Source of the DNA: Microbacterium sp.
GTDB taxonomy: Bacteria > Actinomycetota > Actinomycetes > Actinomycetales > Microbacteriaceae
Direction of reading: 5' to 3'
Length of the DNA: 6,102 nt
NCBI GenBank assembly: GCA_031286555.1
Contig: JAITUD010000222.1
Coordinates: forward strand, 1-6,102
Part shown: positions 1 through 5,582 of the stretch, piece after piece
Layout of the letters: the number at the start of each line of letters is the position of its first letter
How positions within the stretch are numbered: position 1 is the stretch's first letter
Position numbers and translations under genes: made by a program
The notes under the pieces: generated by a model
Database searches by the model: none
Told to the model about the DNA's origin: nothing
The model's input: the letters and a program-made list of their open reading frames with translations, nothing else

Positions 1-362
1 CCGCCGAGCAGGGTGACGTGCGTCTCGACCTCGGGATCGCAGAGCATCTCGTCGGCCCAGGCGCACGTCGCGCGAGCCAGCGCCTCGCCCGGTGCGCACA
101 GACGGCCGGAGCCGGCGGCGCCGGTGCGGCTGCCGCGTGCTAGCCAGGTCACCGGCATGCGGCCCGGTGCCGCGATGACGCCGATGTCGGAGGCCTCCGG
201 CACCTCGATGAAGATGCGGCCCGATGCGCACAGCGGCAGGGTCGCGATGAAGAGCTCGAGCTCGGCGAGCGAGTTCTCATCGGCGGTCACGAGGTGGTGC
301 GAACGACGACGGGCCTCTCGGCGCTGGGAGCGCGCGCTGGTCGCGTCGAGGGAGATTCGCAT
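1..362 (-). CDS. SIP-domain (siderophore-interacting) protein, C-terminus outside window
   Basis: Reading leftwards from an ATG at 362-360, the frame stays open for 120 codons to the window edge, so the 3' end is missing. The protein begins MRISLDATSARSQRREARRR, a basic stretch, followed by HHLVTADENSLAELELFIATL (residues 22-42), FIEVPEASD (51-59) and VTWLARG (71-77). These resemble the nucleotide-binding half of siderophore-interacting proteins (SIP, PF04954): a D-E-x-x-L helix, a F-I-E-V-P strand and a V-T-W-L strand. That family reduces ferric siderophores with NAD(P)H in the cytoplasm to release iron. The usual N-terminal FAD-binding domain is absent here, since only about 21 residues precede the SIP match, so this is a stand-alone SIP domain. 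It may need a flavin partner or have a different role. An iron box and a -10 hexamer lie directly upstream, which supports a role in iron metabolism. The start has only a weak GGGGG (367-371) as a ribosome binding site. The domain call is from motif recognition. Confidence 0.8.
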   Translation of the reverse strand, partial: MRISLDATSARSQRREARRRSHHLVTADENSLAELELFIATLPLCASGRIFIEVPEASDIGVIAAPGRMPVTWLARGSRTGAAGSGRLCAPGEALARATCAWADEMLCDPEVETHVTLLG

Positions 363-371
363 GATGCCCCC

Positions 372-377
372 ATCATA
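372..377 (-). promoter_or_regulatory. -10 element (TATGAT) of the SIP gene
   Basis: The minus strand reads TATGAT, five of six matches to TATAAT. A 17-nt spacer places the -35 hexamer at 395-400 (TTAGGT), inside the iron box. With the usual distance, transcription would begin near 365, only about 3 nt before the ATG at 362, so the mRNA would be almost leaderless. This fits the weak ribosome binding site. It is inferred from spacing only. Confidence 0.55.
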
Positions 378-381
378 TCAC

Positions 382-400
382 TCAGCCAAGGCTTACCTAA
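382..400 (-). promoter_or_regulatory. DtxR/IdeR-type iron box upstream of the SIP gene
   Basis: On the minus strand this 19-mer reads TTAGGTAAGCCTTGGCTGA. It agrees with the known DtxR/IdeR operator consensus TTAGGTTAGSCTAACCTAA at 14 of 19 positions, with a near-perfect left half and a degenerate right half. It ends 19 nt before the SIP start codon and covers the place of the -35 element and the spacer, so iron-loaded repressor bound here would block RNA polymerase. Expected behaviour is repression in iron and induction on starvation. No similar box was seen in front of the phosphatase gene or the ABC operon. Confidence 0.72.
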
Positions 401-416
401 CCTCGACCGAGACCTC

Positions 417-1121
417 CTACTCGACGAGCGCGCGCCCGAGCGCCTCCAGCTCGGCATCCGTCAGGCCGCCCGTCCGCAGGTAGCCGATGATCGAGCCGTG
501 CTTTTGCTCGATCCCGGCGAGCACCTCATGCATCAGCGGTGCCGGCGACGCCGTCGCGAGGTCGATCGCGTTGCGCGCATCCGGATGCCGGGCCTGCAGG
601 TACTGCACGACGGCCCTCGTCCGAGACTGCGGCAGCTGCGAGGCGGTGAGCGCGTAGTCCGCCACGACCTCGTCGCGGGCGGCACCGACCGCCGAGAGCG
701 CAAGGGCGACGGTGACGCCGGTGCGGTCCTTCCCCACCGTGCAGTGCACGAGCGTCGGGTCGCCTGCCGCGATCACGCGGATGGCCTCGATCAGACGCGG
801 CGCCGCGTCGTCGACGAGGTGCTGGTACATGCCGGCGAGGCTGAAGTCCTCGGCGAAGAACGATGCCACGGAGCCGACGAACAGCGGCACTCGGGTGGTC
901 GGCACGTCATGCAGTGCGGACGGCTCGGCGGACACCTCGCTGTCATCGCGCAGGTCGACCACGCGGCGCACTCGGGCGCGCAGCATCTCATCACCCTCCG
1001 GGGTGAGATGCGCGAGATTCCCCGACCGGAACAGAACCCCGTCCCGCACGCGGGACGTCCCCGCGGAGATTCCGCCGACGTCGCGGATGTTGGCGACGCC
1101 GGGAACCTGGAGGACGCTCAT
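417..1121 (-). CDS. Protein tyrosine/serine phosphatase (HCX5R type, Y_phosphatase3-like)
   Basis: This complete 234-residue protein runs from ATG at 1121 to TAG at 419-417. The catalytic loop is HCTVGKDRTG at residues 126-135: Cys127 is the expected nucleophile and Arg133 the phosphate-binding arginine. This is the H-C-T-x-G-K-D-R-T-G form of the PF13350 family (MptpB/LipA-like tyrosine phosphatases). Other family marks are NIRDVGG (11-17) near the N-terminus, LFRSGNL (30-36) and VVDLRDDSE (54-62). No signal peptide or membrane segment is visible, so the enzyme is probably cytoplasmic. Family members remove phosphate from tyrosine, sometimes serine/threonine or phosphoinositides; the substrate here is unknown. 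MSVLQVPGVANIRDVGG is a normal family N-terminus, which supports the chosen start. A TAGAAT hexamer stands 6 nt before the start codon. The iron box of the downstream SIP gene begins 17 nt after the stop, and no terminator is visible between the two genes, so read-through into the SIP gene is possible. Confidence 0.9.
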   Translation of the reverse strand: MSVLQVPGVANIRDVGGISAGTSRVRDGVLFRSGNLAHLTPEGDEMLRARVRRVVDLRDDSEVSAEPSALHDVPTTRVPLFVGSVASFFAEDFSLAGMYQHLVDDAAPRLIEAIRVIAAGDPTLVHCTVGKDRTGVTVALALSAVGAARDEVVADYALTASQLPQSRTRAVVQYLQARHPDARNAIDLATASPAPLMHEVLAGIEQKHGSIIGYLRTGGLTDAELEALGRALVE

Positions 1122-1127
1122 GTTTCC

Positions 1128-1133
1128 ATTCTA
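1128..1133 (-). promoter_or_regulatory. -10 element (TAGAAT) of the phosphatase gene, probably leaderless
   Basis: The minus strand reads TAGAAT, five of six matches to TATAAT. Its last base is seven positions from the A of the start codon at 1121, so the predicted transcription start falls on or next to the ATG. Leaderless mRNAs with this arrangement are common in actinobacteria. No good -35 is visible at 16-18 nt spacing. A short GGAAA between the hexamer and the ATG could alternatively be a weak ribosome binding site for a promoter further upstream. Confidence 0.5.
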
Positions 1134-1261
1134 CGAAAGCCGTGCCAGCGCCAGAGGCGCGTCAGAACATCCAACCCCTTTGGTCATGTGTGAGCATTAC
1201 TCCCACCTCATGGCCGACGTGAGTTGTCAGATTGCATCCGCATTTCCGCGCGACCCCGTCC

Positions 1262-1270
1262 AGGAAGGAG
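1262..1270 (+). promoter_or_regulatory. Ribosome binding site deciding the hydrolase start
   Basis: AGGAAGGAG is a strong Shine-Dalgarno sequence that ends 9 nt before the GTG at 1280. It favours this GTG over the in-frame TTG at 1232, which has no such sequence before it and would add 16 residues unlike the family's usual start. Confidence 0.8.
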
Positions 1271-1279
1271 AATACAGCC

Positions 1280-2191
1280 GTGGAGAATGACACCAGCGAG
1301 TTCCGCTATCTTCCCGGTCAGGCCGCCGCTCTCGGCGTTCCCGCACCGAAGGCCGAGCGGCTCACACTCCCCCTCCCCGACGGGCGCACCCTCAGCGCCA
1401 TCCGCTACGGCGAGGGAAGTCCCGAGGCGACCCTGCTGCACGGCGCCGGCCTGAACGCGCATACCTGGGACACCACCGTGCTCCTCCTGCAGCGCCCCGC
1501 CCTCGCGATCGACCTCGCCGGGCACGGTGACTCGTCCTGGCGCGACGACCTCGACTACACGCCGCAGACCCTCGCGGCCGACATCGCCCTCGCGCTGGAC
1601 GCCTGGACCGACGCGCCCCAGGTTCTCGTGGGTCAATCCCTCGGCGGCCTGACCGCAGTCGCCGTCGCCGCCGGTCACCCGGCATCCGTCAGCGACCTGA
1701 TCATCGTCGACATCACGGCCGGGGTCCGCGGCGACGCCGCCCCCTCGGTGCTCGGTGAGTTCTACCGGCAGACCGACTTCGCCTCCCTGGACGAGGCGGT
1801 GGATCGGTCGACGTCCTTCGGCTTCGGCAGCACCCGCGCCGAGACCGAGCGCGGCGTGTTCCTGAACACGCGCGTCCGTGACGACGGACGCATCGAATGG
1901 AAGCACCACTTCGCGCACCTTGCGGGATCGGCGCTCGCGACCGCGCCGGATGCCGGTGCCGCGATCCTGGCCTCCGACCGCAGCTGGGCCGATCTCGCCG
2001 CCGTCACCGCACCGATCACCCTGGTCCGTGCGACCAGGGGCTACCTCGCCGACGAGGACGGGGCCGAGTTCCGGTCCCGCCGTCCGGATGCCACGATCCG
2101 AACCGTCGACGCGACCCACAACGTCCAGGAGACCGCACCCGCGGCCCTCGCCTCCCTCATCGCGGAATCGTTCGACGCCTCCCGACGTTGA
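1280..2191 (+). CDS. Alpha/beta-fold hydrolase, first gene of ABC importer operon
   Basis: This 303-residue protein starts at GTG 1280 and ends at TGA 2189-2191. It has the usual alpha/beta-hydrolase order. LTLPLPDGRTLSAIRYGEG (residues 29-47) is the opening strand pair. HGAG (54-57) is the oxyanion loop and AIDLAGHGDS (76-85) the next strand with its turn. GQSLGG (118-123) is the nucleophile elbow with catalytic Ser120. THNVQE (279-284) carries the likely catalytic His280. The acid is probably one of the aspartates in YLADEDG (255-261), but this is not certain. A variable cap region lies between about residues 150 and 225. There is no signal peptide, so it is probably cytoplasmic. Family members hydrolyse esters, amides, lactones, thioesters or C-C bonds, and sequence alone does not give the substrate. 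It lies 43 bp upstream of the binding-protein gene with no terminator between, so the two are probably co-transcribed. A role in cleaving the imported ligand is an inference from position. Confidence 0.88.
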   Translation: MENDTSEFRYLPGQAAALGVPAPKAERLTLPLPDGRTLSAIRYGEGSPEATLLHGAGLNAHTWDTTVLLLQRPALAIDLAGHGDSSWRDDLDYTPQTLAADIALALDAWTDAPQVLVGQSLGGLTAVAVAAGHPASVSDLIIVDITAGVRGDAAPSVLGEFYRQTDFASLDEAVDRSTSFGFGSTRAETERGVFLNTRVRDDGRIEWKHHFAHLAGSALATAPDAGAAILASDRSWADLAAVTAPITLVRATRGYLADEDGAEFRSRRPDATIRTVDATHNVQETAPAALASLIAESFDASRR

Positions 2192-2222
2192 CCCTCCCGC
2201 ACGCACACAGCTCTGCCGTCTG

Positions 2223-2228
2223 AAAGGA
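2223..2228 (+). promoter_or_regulatory. Ribosome binding site of the substrate-binding protein
   Basis: AAAGGA ends 6 nt before the ATG at 2235 and fixes that start within a frame that is open far upstream (from 1878, inside the hydrolase gene). The protein from this ATG begins directly with a lipoprotein signal peptide, which confirms the choice. It is clearly better than anything in front of the next gene. Confidence 0.75.
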
Positions 2229-2234
2229 CCGCAC

Positions 2235-3749
2235 ATGTTCCGACGCCCCACCCGACTCGCGCTGCTCGGCGCCCTGACCGCCGTCGCGCTCGCGCTCAGC
2301 GCGTGCACCGGCTCGCCGGAGCCGAAGCCGACCTCGGCCGGAAAGCCCGATCCCGACGCCAGCCTGTCGGTGGGCCTGGTCCTCGAGCCGACCAACCTCG
2401 ACATCCGCCACACCAGCGGCGCCGCGCTCGAGCAGATCCTGTTCGACAACATCTACGAGGGCCTGGTCACCCGCACACAGGACAACAAGATCGAGAAGCG
2501 CCTCGCCAGCGACTACGAGGTCTCCGCAGACGGCCTGACCTACACGTTCACGCTGAACGACGGTGTGACCTTCCACGACGGCACGGCCCTGACCTCGGCA
2601 GATGTCGTCTCGTCGTTCAAGACGGTGCAGACCGACGAGAGCGTGCAGGGGCACGCCGACTTCGCCGGCGTCGCGTCGATCACGGCGACCGACCCGAAGA
2701 CCGTGCAGATCGTGCTCAGCGAGCCGAACCAGAACTTCCTGTTCTCGCTCACCGGCCGTGCCGGCCTGGTCTTCAAGACCGGTGACACCACCGATCTGAA
2801 GACCGCCGAGAACGGCACAGGCCCGTTCACCCTGGGCAGCTGGTCGAAGGGCGCCAGCATCACCTTCGAGCGCTCCGACAAGTACTGGGGCGACAAGGCC
2901 GGAGTCAAGGAGGTCGTGTTCCACTACATCCCTGACTTCACCGCCGGCGTGAACGCCGCGATGGACGGCACGCTGGACGTGCTCACCGCCGTGGACCCGA
3001 ACCTCGTCGACCAGCTCAAGGAGACCGGCGACTTCACCGTCACGACCGGCCGCACCACCGACAAGGGCACCCTGGCCTTCAACAACGCGAAGGCGCCGCT
3101 GAACGACAAGAAGGTGCGCGAGGCGCTGCGCCTGGCCATCGACCACGACGCCCTCGTCGAGGCGGTCGGCGCCGGTCAGACCATGTACGGTCCGATCCCC
3201 GAGCTCGACCCCGGCTACCAGGACCTCTCCCAGCTGGTCCCCTACGACCCGGCGAAGGCGAAGAAGCTGCTCGAGGAGGCCGGCCAGAAGGACCTCACCC
3301 TGACGCTGACGATCCCGACGTTCTACGGCACGACCGTGCCGCAGGTGCTGATCTCGGACTTCGCGCAGGTCGGCGTCACGCTGAAGGTGAACCGCGTCGA
3401 GTTCCCGACGTGGCTGGAGGACGTCTACACGAACCACGACTACGAGCTCAGCTTCGTGCTGCACGTGGAGCCGCGGGACTTCGGCAACTGGGCGAACCCG
3501 GACTACTACTTCGGCTACGACAACAAGCAGGTGCAGCAGCTCTACGCCGAGGCGATGGCCGAGACCGACCCCGACAAGTCGGCCGCGCTGCTCTCGCAGG
3601 CCGCGAAGATCGTCTCGGAGGATGACGCCGCGGACTGGCTGTACAACGGCGCGACCCTCACCGCGCTGCTGCCGATCGTGAAGGGCTTCCCGAAGGACTC
3701 GATCAACTCCCGGATCAACCTGCTCGGCGTCACGCGCGCCAAGGGCTGA
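2235..3749 (+). CDS. ABC importer substrate-binding lipoprotein (SBP_bac_5, peptide/nickel family)
   Basis: This complete 504-residue protein is the extracellular, membrane-anchored ligand receptor of the importer. It opens with a lipoprotein signal peptide: basic MFRRPTR, a hydrophobic run to about residue 20, then lipobox LSAC with Cys24 as the lipidated residue, followed by a Pro/Ser/Lys-rich linker. The mature part shows the marks of SBP_bac_5 (PF00496): LEPTNLDIRHTSGAALEQI (50-68), IYEGLVTR (73-80), LTYTFTLNDGVTFHDG (101-116) with TSADVVSSF (120-128), GTGPFTLGSW (194-203), VREALRLAIDHDALV (294-308) and YDPAKAKKLLEEAG (337-350). Length is typical. Family members bind peptides, nickel-chelates, sugars, opines or siderophore-like compounds, and the ligand cannot be called here. 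The gene lies 43 bp after the hydrolase and 7 bp before the first permease. A strong inverted repeat begins 26 nt beyond the stop, which may help to keep this product in excess of the membrane subunits. Confidence 0.93.
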   Translation: MFRRPTRLALLGALTAVALALSACTGSPEPKPTSAGKPDPDASLSVGLVLEPTNLDIRHTSGAALEQILFDNIYEGLVTRTQDNKIEKRLASDYEVSADGLTYTFTLNDGVTFHDGTALTSADVVSSFKTVQTDESVQGHADFAGVASITATDPKTVQIVLSEPNQNFLFSLTGRAGLVFKTGDTTDLKTAENGTGPFTLGSWSKGASITFERSDKYWGDKAGVKEVVFHYIPDFTAGVNAAMDGTLDVLTAVDPNLVDQLKETGDFTVTTGRTTDKGTLAFNNAKAPLNDKKVREALRLAIDHDALVEAVGAGQTMYGPIPELDPGYQDLSQLVPYDPAKAKKLLEEAGQKDLTLTLTIPTFYGTTVPQVLISDFAQVGVTLKVNRVEFPTWLEDVYTNHDYELSFVLHVEPRDFGNWANPDYYFGYDNKQVQQLYAEAMAETDPDKSAALLSQAAKIVSEDDAADWLYNGATLTALLPIVKGFPKDSINSRINLLGVTRAKG

Positions 3750-3756
3750 CCCGATC

Positions 3757-4707
3757 GTGCTCCGGTACACGCTCACACGAGGAGCCCTGCTGATCGCAGG
3801 GCTCCTCGTGTCGAGCGTGCTGATCTTCCTCACGCTGCGCGTCTTCCCCGGGGATGTCGCACAGCTGATCGCCGGAACGCAGGCGAGCCCCGCGCAGGTC
3901 GACGCCATCCGCGAATCGCTCGGCCTCGACCGCCCGCTGCCCGTCCAGTACGCGGAGTGGATCGGCGGCATCCTGCACGGCGACCTGGGCACCTCGCAGC
4001 TGAGCGGGGCATCCGTGGGCGCCGAGCTCGTGCAGAAGGCACAGGTGACCGTTCCGCTGGGACTGATGTCGCTGATGATCGCGCTGCTGATCGCGATTCC
4101 GTTCGGCATCGTCTCGGCCATGCTCCGCGGCCGCGCGGGCGGCACCGCGATGAACTTCACCGCACAGGCCGTTGCGGCTGTGCCGGTCATCTGGGCGGGG
4201 ATGCTGCTGGTGCTGGTCTTCGCGCACGGACTTCACTGGCTCCCGGCGCAGGGCTTCCCGATCGCCGGTTGGGCCAAGCCCGGGAAGGCCTTCGAGTCGC
4301 TCATCCTGCCGGCCCTGACCATCGGCCTCGTCGAGGGCGCGATGCTCATGCGCTTCGTGCGCAGCGCCACACTGCAGGCCGCCGGCCAGGACTTCGTGCG
4401 CACCGCGGCTGCCAAGGGTCTCACCCGTCGTCGCGCGCTCGTGCAGCACGGCATCCCGGCCGTGGGCCTGTCCATCGTCACCGTGCTCGGACTGCAGGTC
4501 GCCGGCATCATCGTCGGCTCGGTCGTGATCGAGCAGCTGTTCACCCTGCCCGGCATCGGGCGGATGCTGGTGACGGACGTCGGCACCCGCGACCTGGTCA
4601 AGGTGCAGAGCGAGCTCCTCGTGCTGACCGGCTTCGTGCTGATCATCGGATTCCTCGTCGACCTCGTGCACCACGCGATCGACCCGCGGCAGCGGGAGGC
4701 GGAATGA
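3757..4707 (+). CDS. ABC importer inner-membrane permease 1 (DppB/OppB type)
   Basis: This complete 316-residue permease starts at GTG 3757 and ends at TGA 4705-4707. The N-terminus (MLRYTLTRGALLIAGLL, then LRVFPGD at 27-33) is the classic DppB beginning, so the start is well supported although its ribosome binding site is poor (AAGGG at 3741-3745, 11 nt away). Hydrophobic segments lie near residues 9-30, 97-122, 134-158, 180-200, 236-258 and 284-305, six as usual for the family. The cytoplasmic coupling loop that touches the ATPase is at about 213-233 (DFVRTAAAKGLTRRRALVQH, from 212). EQLFTLPGIG (259-268) is another conserved DppB motif. The substrate-specific part is not readable. The gene starts 7 bp after the binding-protein stop and shares ATGA with the next permease, so translation is probably coupled. 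Codons 7-18 form a perfect hairpin and use several A-ending codons (ACA, CGA, GGA, GCA) unlike the rest of the gene. Confidence 0.93.
   Translation: MLRYTLTRGALLIAGLLVSSVLIFLTLRVFPGDVAQLIAGTQASPAQVDAIRESLGLDRPLPVQYAEWIGGILHGDLGTSQLSGASVGAELVQKAQVTVPLGLMSLMIALLIAIPFGIVSAMLRGRAGGTAMNFTAQAVAAVPVIWAGMLLVLVFAHGLHWLPAQGFPIAGWAKPGKAFESLILPALTIGLVEGAMLMRFVRSATLQAAGQDFVRTAAAKGLTRRRALVQHGIPAVGLSIVTVLGLQVAGIIVGSVVIEQLFTLPGIGRMLVTDVGTRDLVKVQSELLVLTGFVLIIGFLVDLVHHAIDPRQREAE
3775..3811 (+). repeat. Perfect 16-bp inverted repeat (stem-loop) inside the permease 1 start region
   Basis: The left arm ACACGAGGAGCCCTGC (3775-3790) and the right arm GCAGGGCTCCTCGTGT (3796-3811) are exact reverse complements around the loop TGATC (3791-3795). 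Eleven of the 16 pairs are G-C, so the RNA stem should be very stable. It begins 18 nt after the first base of the permease GTG and 26 nt after the end of the binding-protein gene. It has the shape of an intrinsic terminator but no T-tract follows (TCGAGCGTGCTGATC), so full termination is doubtful. Likely roles, all inferred, are attenuation, protection of the upstream mRNA from 3' exonucleases, or slowing of permease translation. Confidence 0.85.
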
Positions 4708-5582
4708 ACTGGCGCTCTCGGCTCTGGGCCTCCCGCATCGGTCGCTTCGCGGTCATCGTCGTCGCCGTGGTCGCGCTGACCGCGCTGATCTCACTGTTCT
4801 GGACGCCGTTCGACCCGCTGATCGGGAACGTCCGCGACCGCTGGGCCGCCCCGAGCTGGCCGCACCTGCTGGGCACCGACGGCACCGGGCGCGACATCCT
4901 CAGCCTCCTCATGGTCGGTGCTCGCACGACGGTGTTCGTCAGTGTCGGAGCGGGGATCGTGGCGACTCTGGTCGGCATCGCCCTCGCCGCGCTCGGCGCG
5001 CTCACCACCCGCTGGGTGCGCGAGACCGTCGCCGTGCTGGTCGACATCCTGATCGCGTTCCCGGTGCTGCTCATCGCGATGATGATCTCGGCGGTCTGGG
5101 GCGGGTCCCTGTGGGTCGTGGTGTTCTCGGTCGGGATCGGCTTCGGCGTGAACATCGCCCGCGTCACGCGCCCCGAGCTGCGCCGTGTGCAGCAGAGCGA
5201 CTTCGTGCTCGCCGGCCGGGCGAACGGTCTCACGCCGGGCGAGAACCTCGTGCAGCACCTGCTGCCCAACGTCGCTCCGGTCTTCATCGTGCAGCTGTCC
5301 TGGTCGATGGCGGTCGCCGTGCTCGCGGAGGCCGGGCTGTCGTACCTGGGCTTCGGCGCGTCGGTCTCGCAGCCGTCCTGGGGCCTGCTGCTGGCCGACC
5401 TGCAGCGCTACATCGGTGTGCATCCGCTCTCGGTGCTCTGGCCGGGACTGGCCATCACGCTGACCGTGCTCGCCCTGAACCTGCTCGGCGACGCGCTGCG
5501 AGAGGCGACCGACCCGACGCTCTCCGCGCGCGGCTCGAAGCGCCGCGCCGCGGAGGCGCACGTGCCGGGGGTGGTGTCATGA
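4704..5582 (+). CDS. ABC importer inner-membrane permease 2 (DppC/OppC type)
   Basis: This complete 292-residue permease starts at ATG 4704, overlapping the previous stop in ATGA, with GGGAGG (4694-4699) four nt upstream. The frame is open much further upstream, but that part is a shadow of permease 1. DppC marks are the motif HLLGTDGTGRDILS (54-67) after the first membrane segment, the coupling loop SDFVLAGRANGLTPGENLVQHLLPN (from 165), AEAGLSYLGFG (208-218) and QPSWGLLLAD (223-232). Hydrophobic segments lie near residues 14-34, 76-100, 108-131, 135-152, 192-212 and 242-262. The last 20 or so residues form a polar, basic cytoplasmic tail. It pairs with permease 1 to form the membrane channel. 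Its TGA overlaps the start of the ATPase gene in a second ATGA, so equal production of the subunits by translational coupling is likely. Confidence 0.94.
   Translation: MNWRSRLWASRIGRFAVIVVAVVALTALISLFWTPFDPLIGNVRDRWAAPSWPHLLGTDGTGRDILSLLMVGARTTVFVSVGAGIVATLVGIALAALGALTTRWVRETVAVLVDILIAFPVLLIAMMISAVWGGSLWVVVFSVGIGFGVNIARVTRPELRRVQQSDFVLAGRANGLTPGENLVQHLLPNVAPVFIVQLSWSMAVAVLAEAGLSYLGFGASVSQPSWGLLLADLQRYIGVHPLSVLWPGLAITLTVLALNLLGDALREATDPTLSARGSKRRAAEAHVPGVVS

Larger units (their letters stand above)
1122..1279. other. Divergent intergenic region between phosphatase gene and ABC operon
   Basis: These 158 bp separate the minus-strand phosphatase gene from the plus-strand hydrolase gene. The stretch from about 1160 to 1245 looks less GC-rich than the flanking genes, as expected of a promoter region. 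On the plus strand I looked for paired -35/-10 hexamers. TTGGTC (1180-1185) and TTGTCA (1224-1229) resemble -35 elements, but neither has a credible -10 at 16-19 nt. A small GCGCC-AGA-GGCGC stem-loop (1148-1160) is probably chance in this base composition. I saw no iron box. The operon promoter should lie here but cannot be placed. Confidence 0.4.

Noticed and set aside
13..483. Plus-strand open frame of 156 codons opposite the SIP gene
   Set aside because: It is Ser/Arg/Ala-rich shadow sequence, and it would run through the iron box and promoter of the minus-strand gene.
294..1193. Plus-strand open frame of 299 codons opposite the phosphatase
   Set aside because: The minus strand carries a catalytic HCTVGKDRTG motif and a family-typical N-terminus. 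The plus-strand product is Arg/His-rich with no motif.
1161..1236. Partial repeats GTCAGAACAT and GTCAGATTGCAT in the intergenic region as a possible operator
   Set aside because: The similarity covers only six exact bases with no symmetry or regular spacing, too weak to call a binding site.
1232..1279. Earlier TTG start for the hydrolase
   Set aside because: There is no ribosome binding site before it, while a strong AGGAAGGAG precedes the in-frame GTG at 1280.
1208..2452. Minus-strand open frame of 414 codons opposite the hydrolase
   Set aside because: It is a shadow of the hydrolase and the start of the binding-protein gene, with low-complexity Gly/Arg/Val content and no recognisable motif.
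3775..3811. Hairpin as an ordinary operon terminator, with permease 1 starting further downstream
   Set aside because: The residues encoded before and within the stem match the conserved DppB N-terminus and first membrane segment, and no T-tract follows. Complete termination would also silence the essential membrane subunits.
2157..4190. Minus-strand open frame of 677 codons across the binding protein and permease 1
   Set aside because: It lies opposite two clearly recognised genes. Its composition (rich in Arg, Gly, Val, Glu, His) is that of a GC-rich antisense shadow, and it shows no domain motif.
3957..4703. Upstream extension of the permease 2 frame
   Set aside because: The extension is an Arg-rich out-of-frame reading of permease 1. 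The ATGA start at 4704 with GGGAGG before it gives a normal DppC N-terminus.
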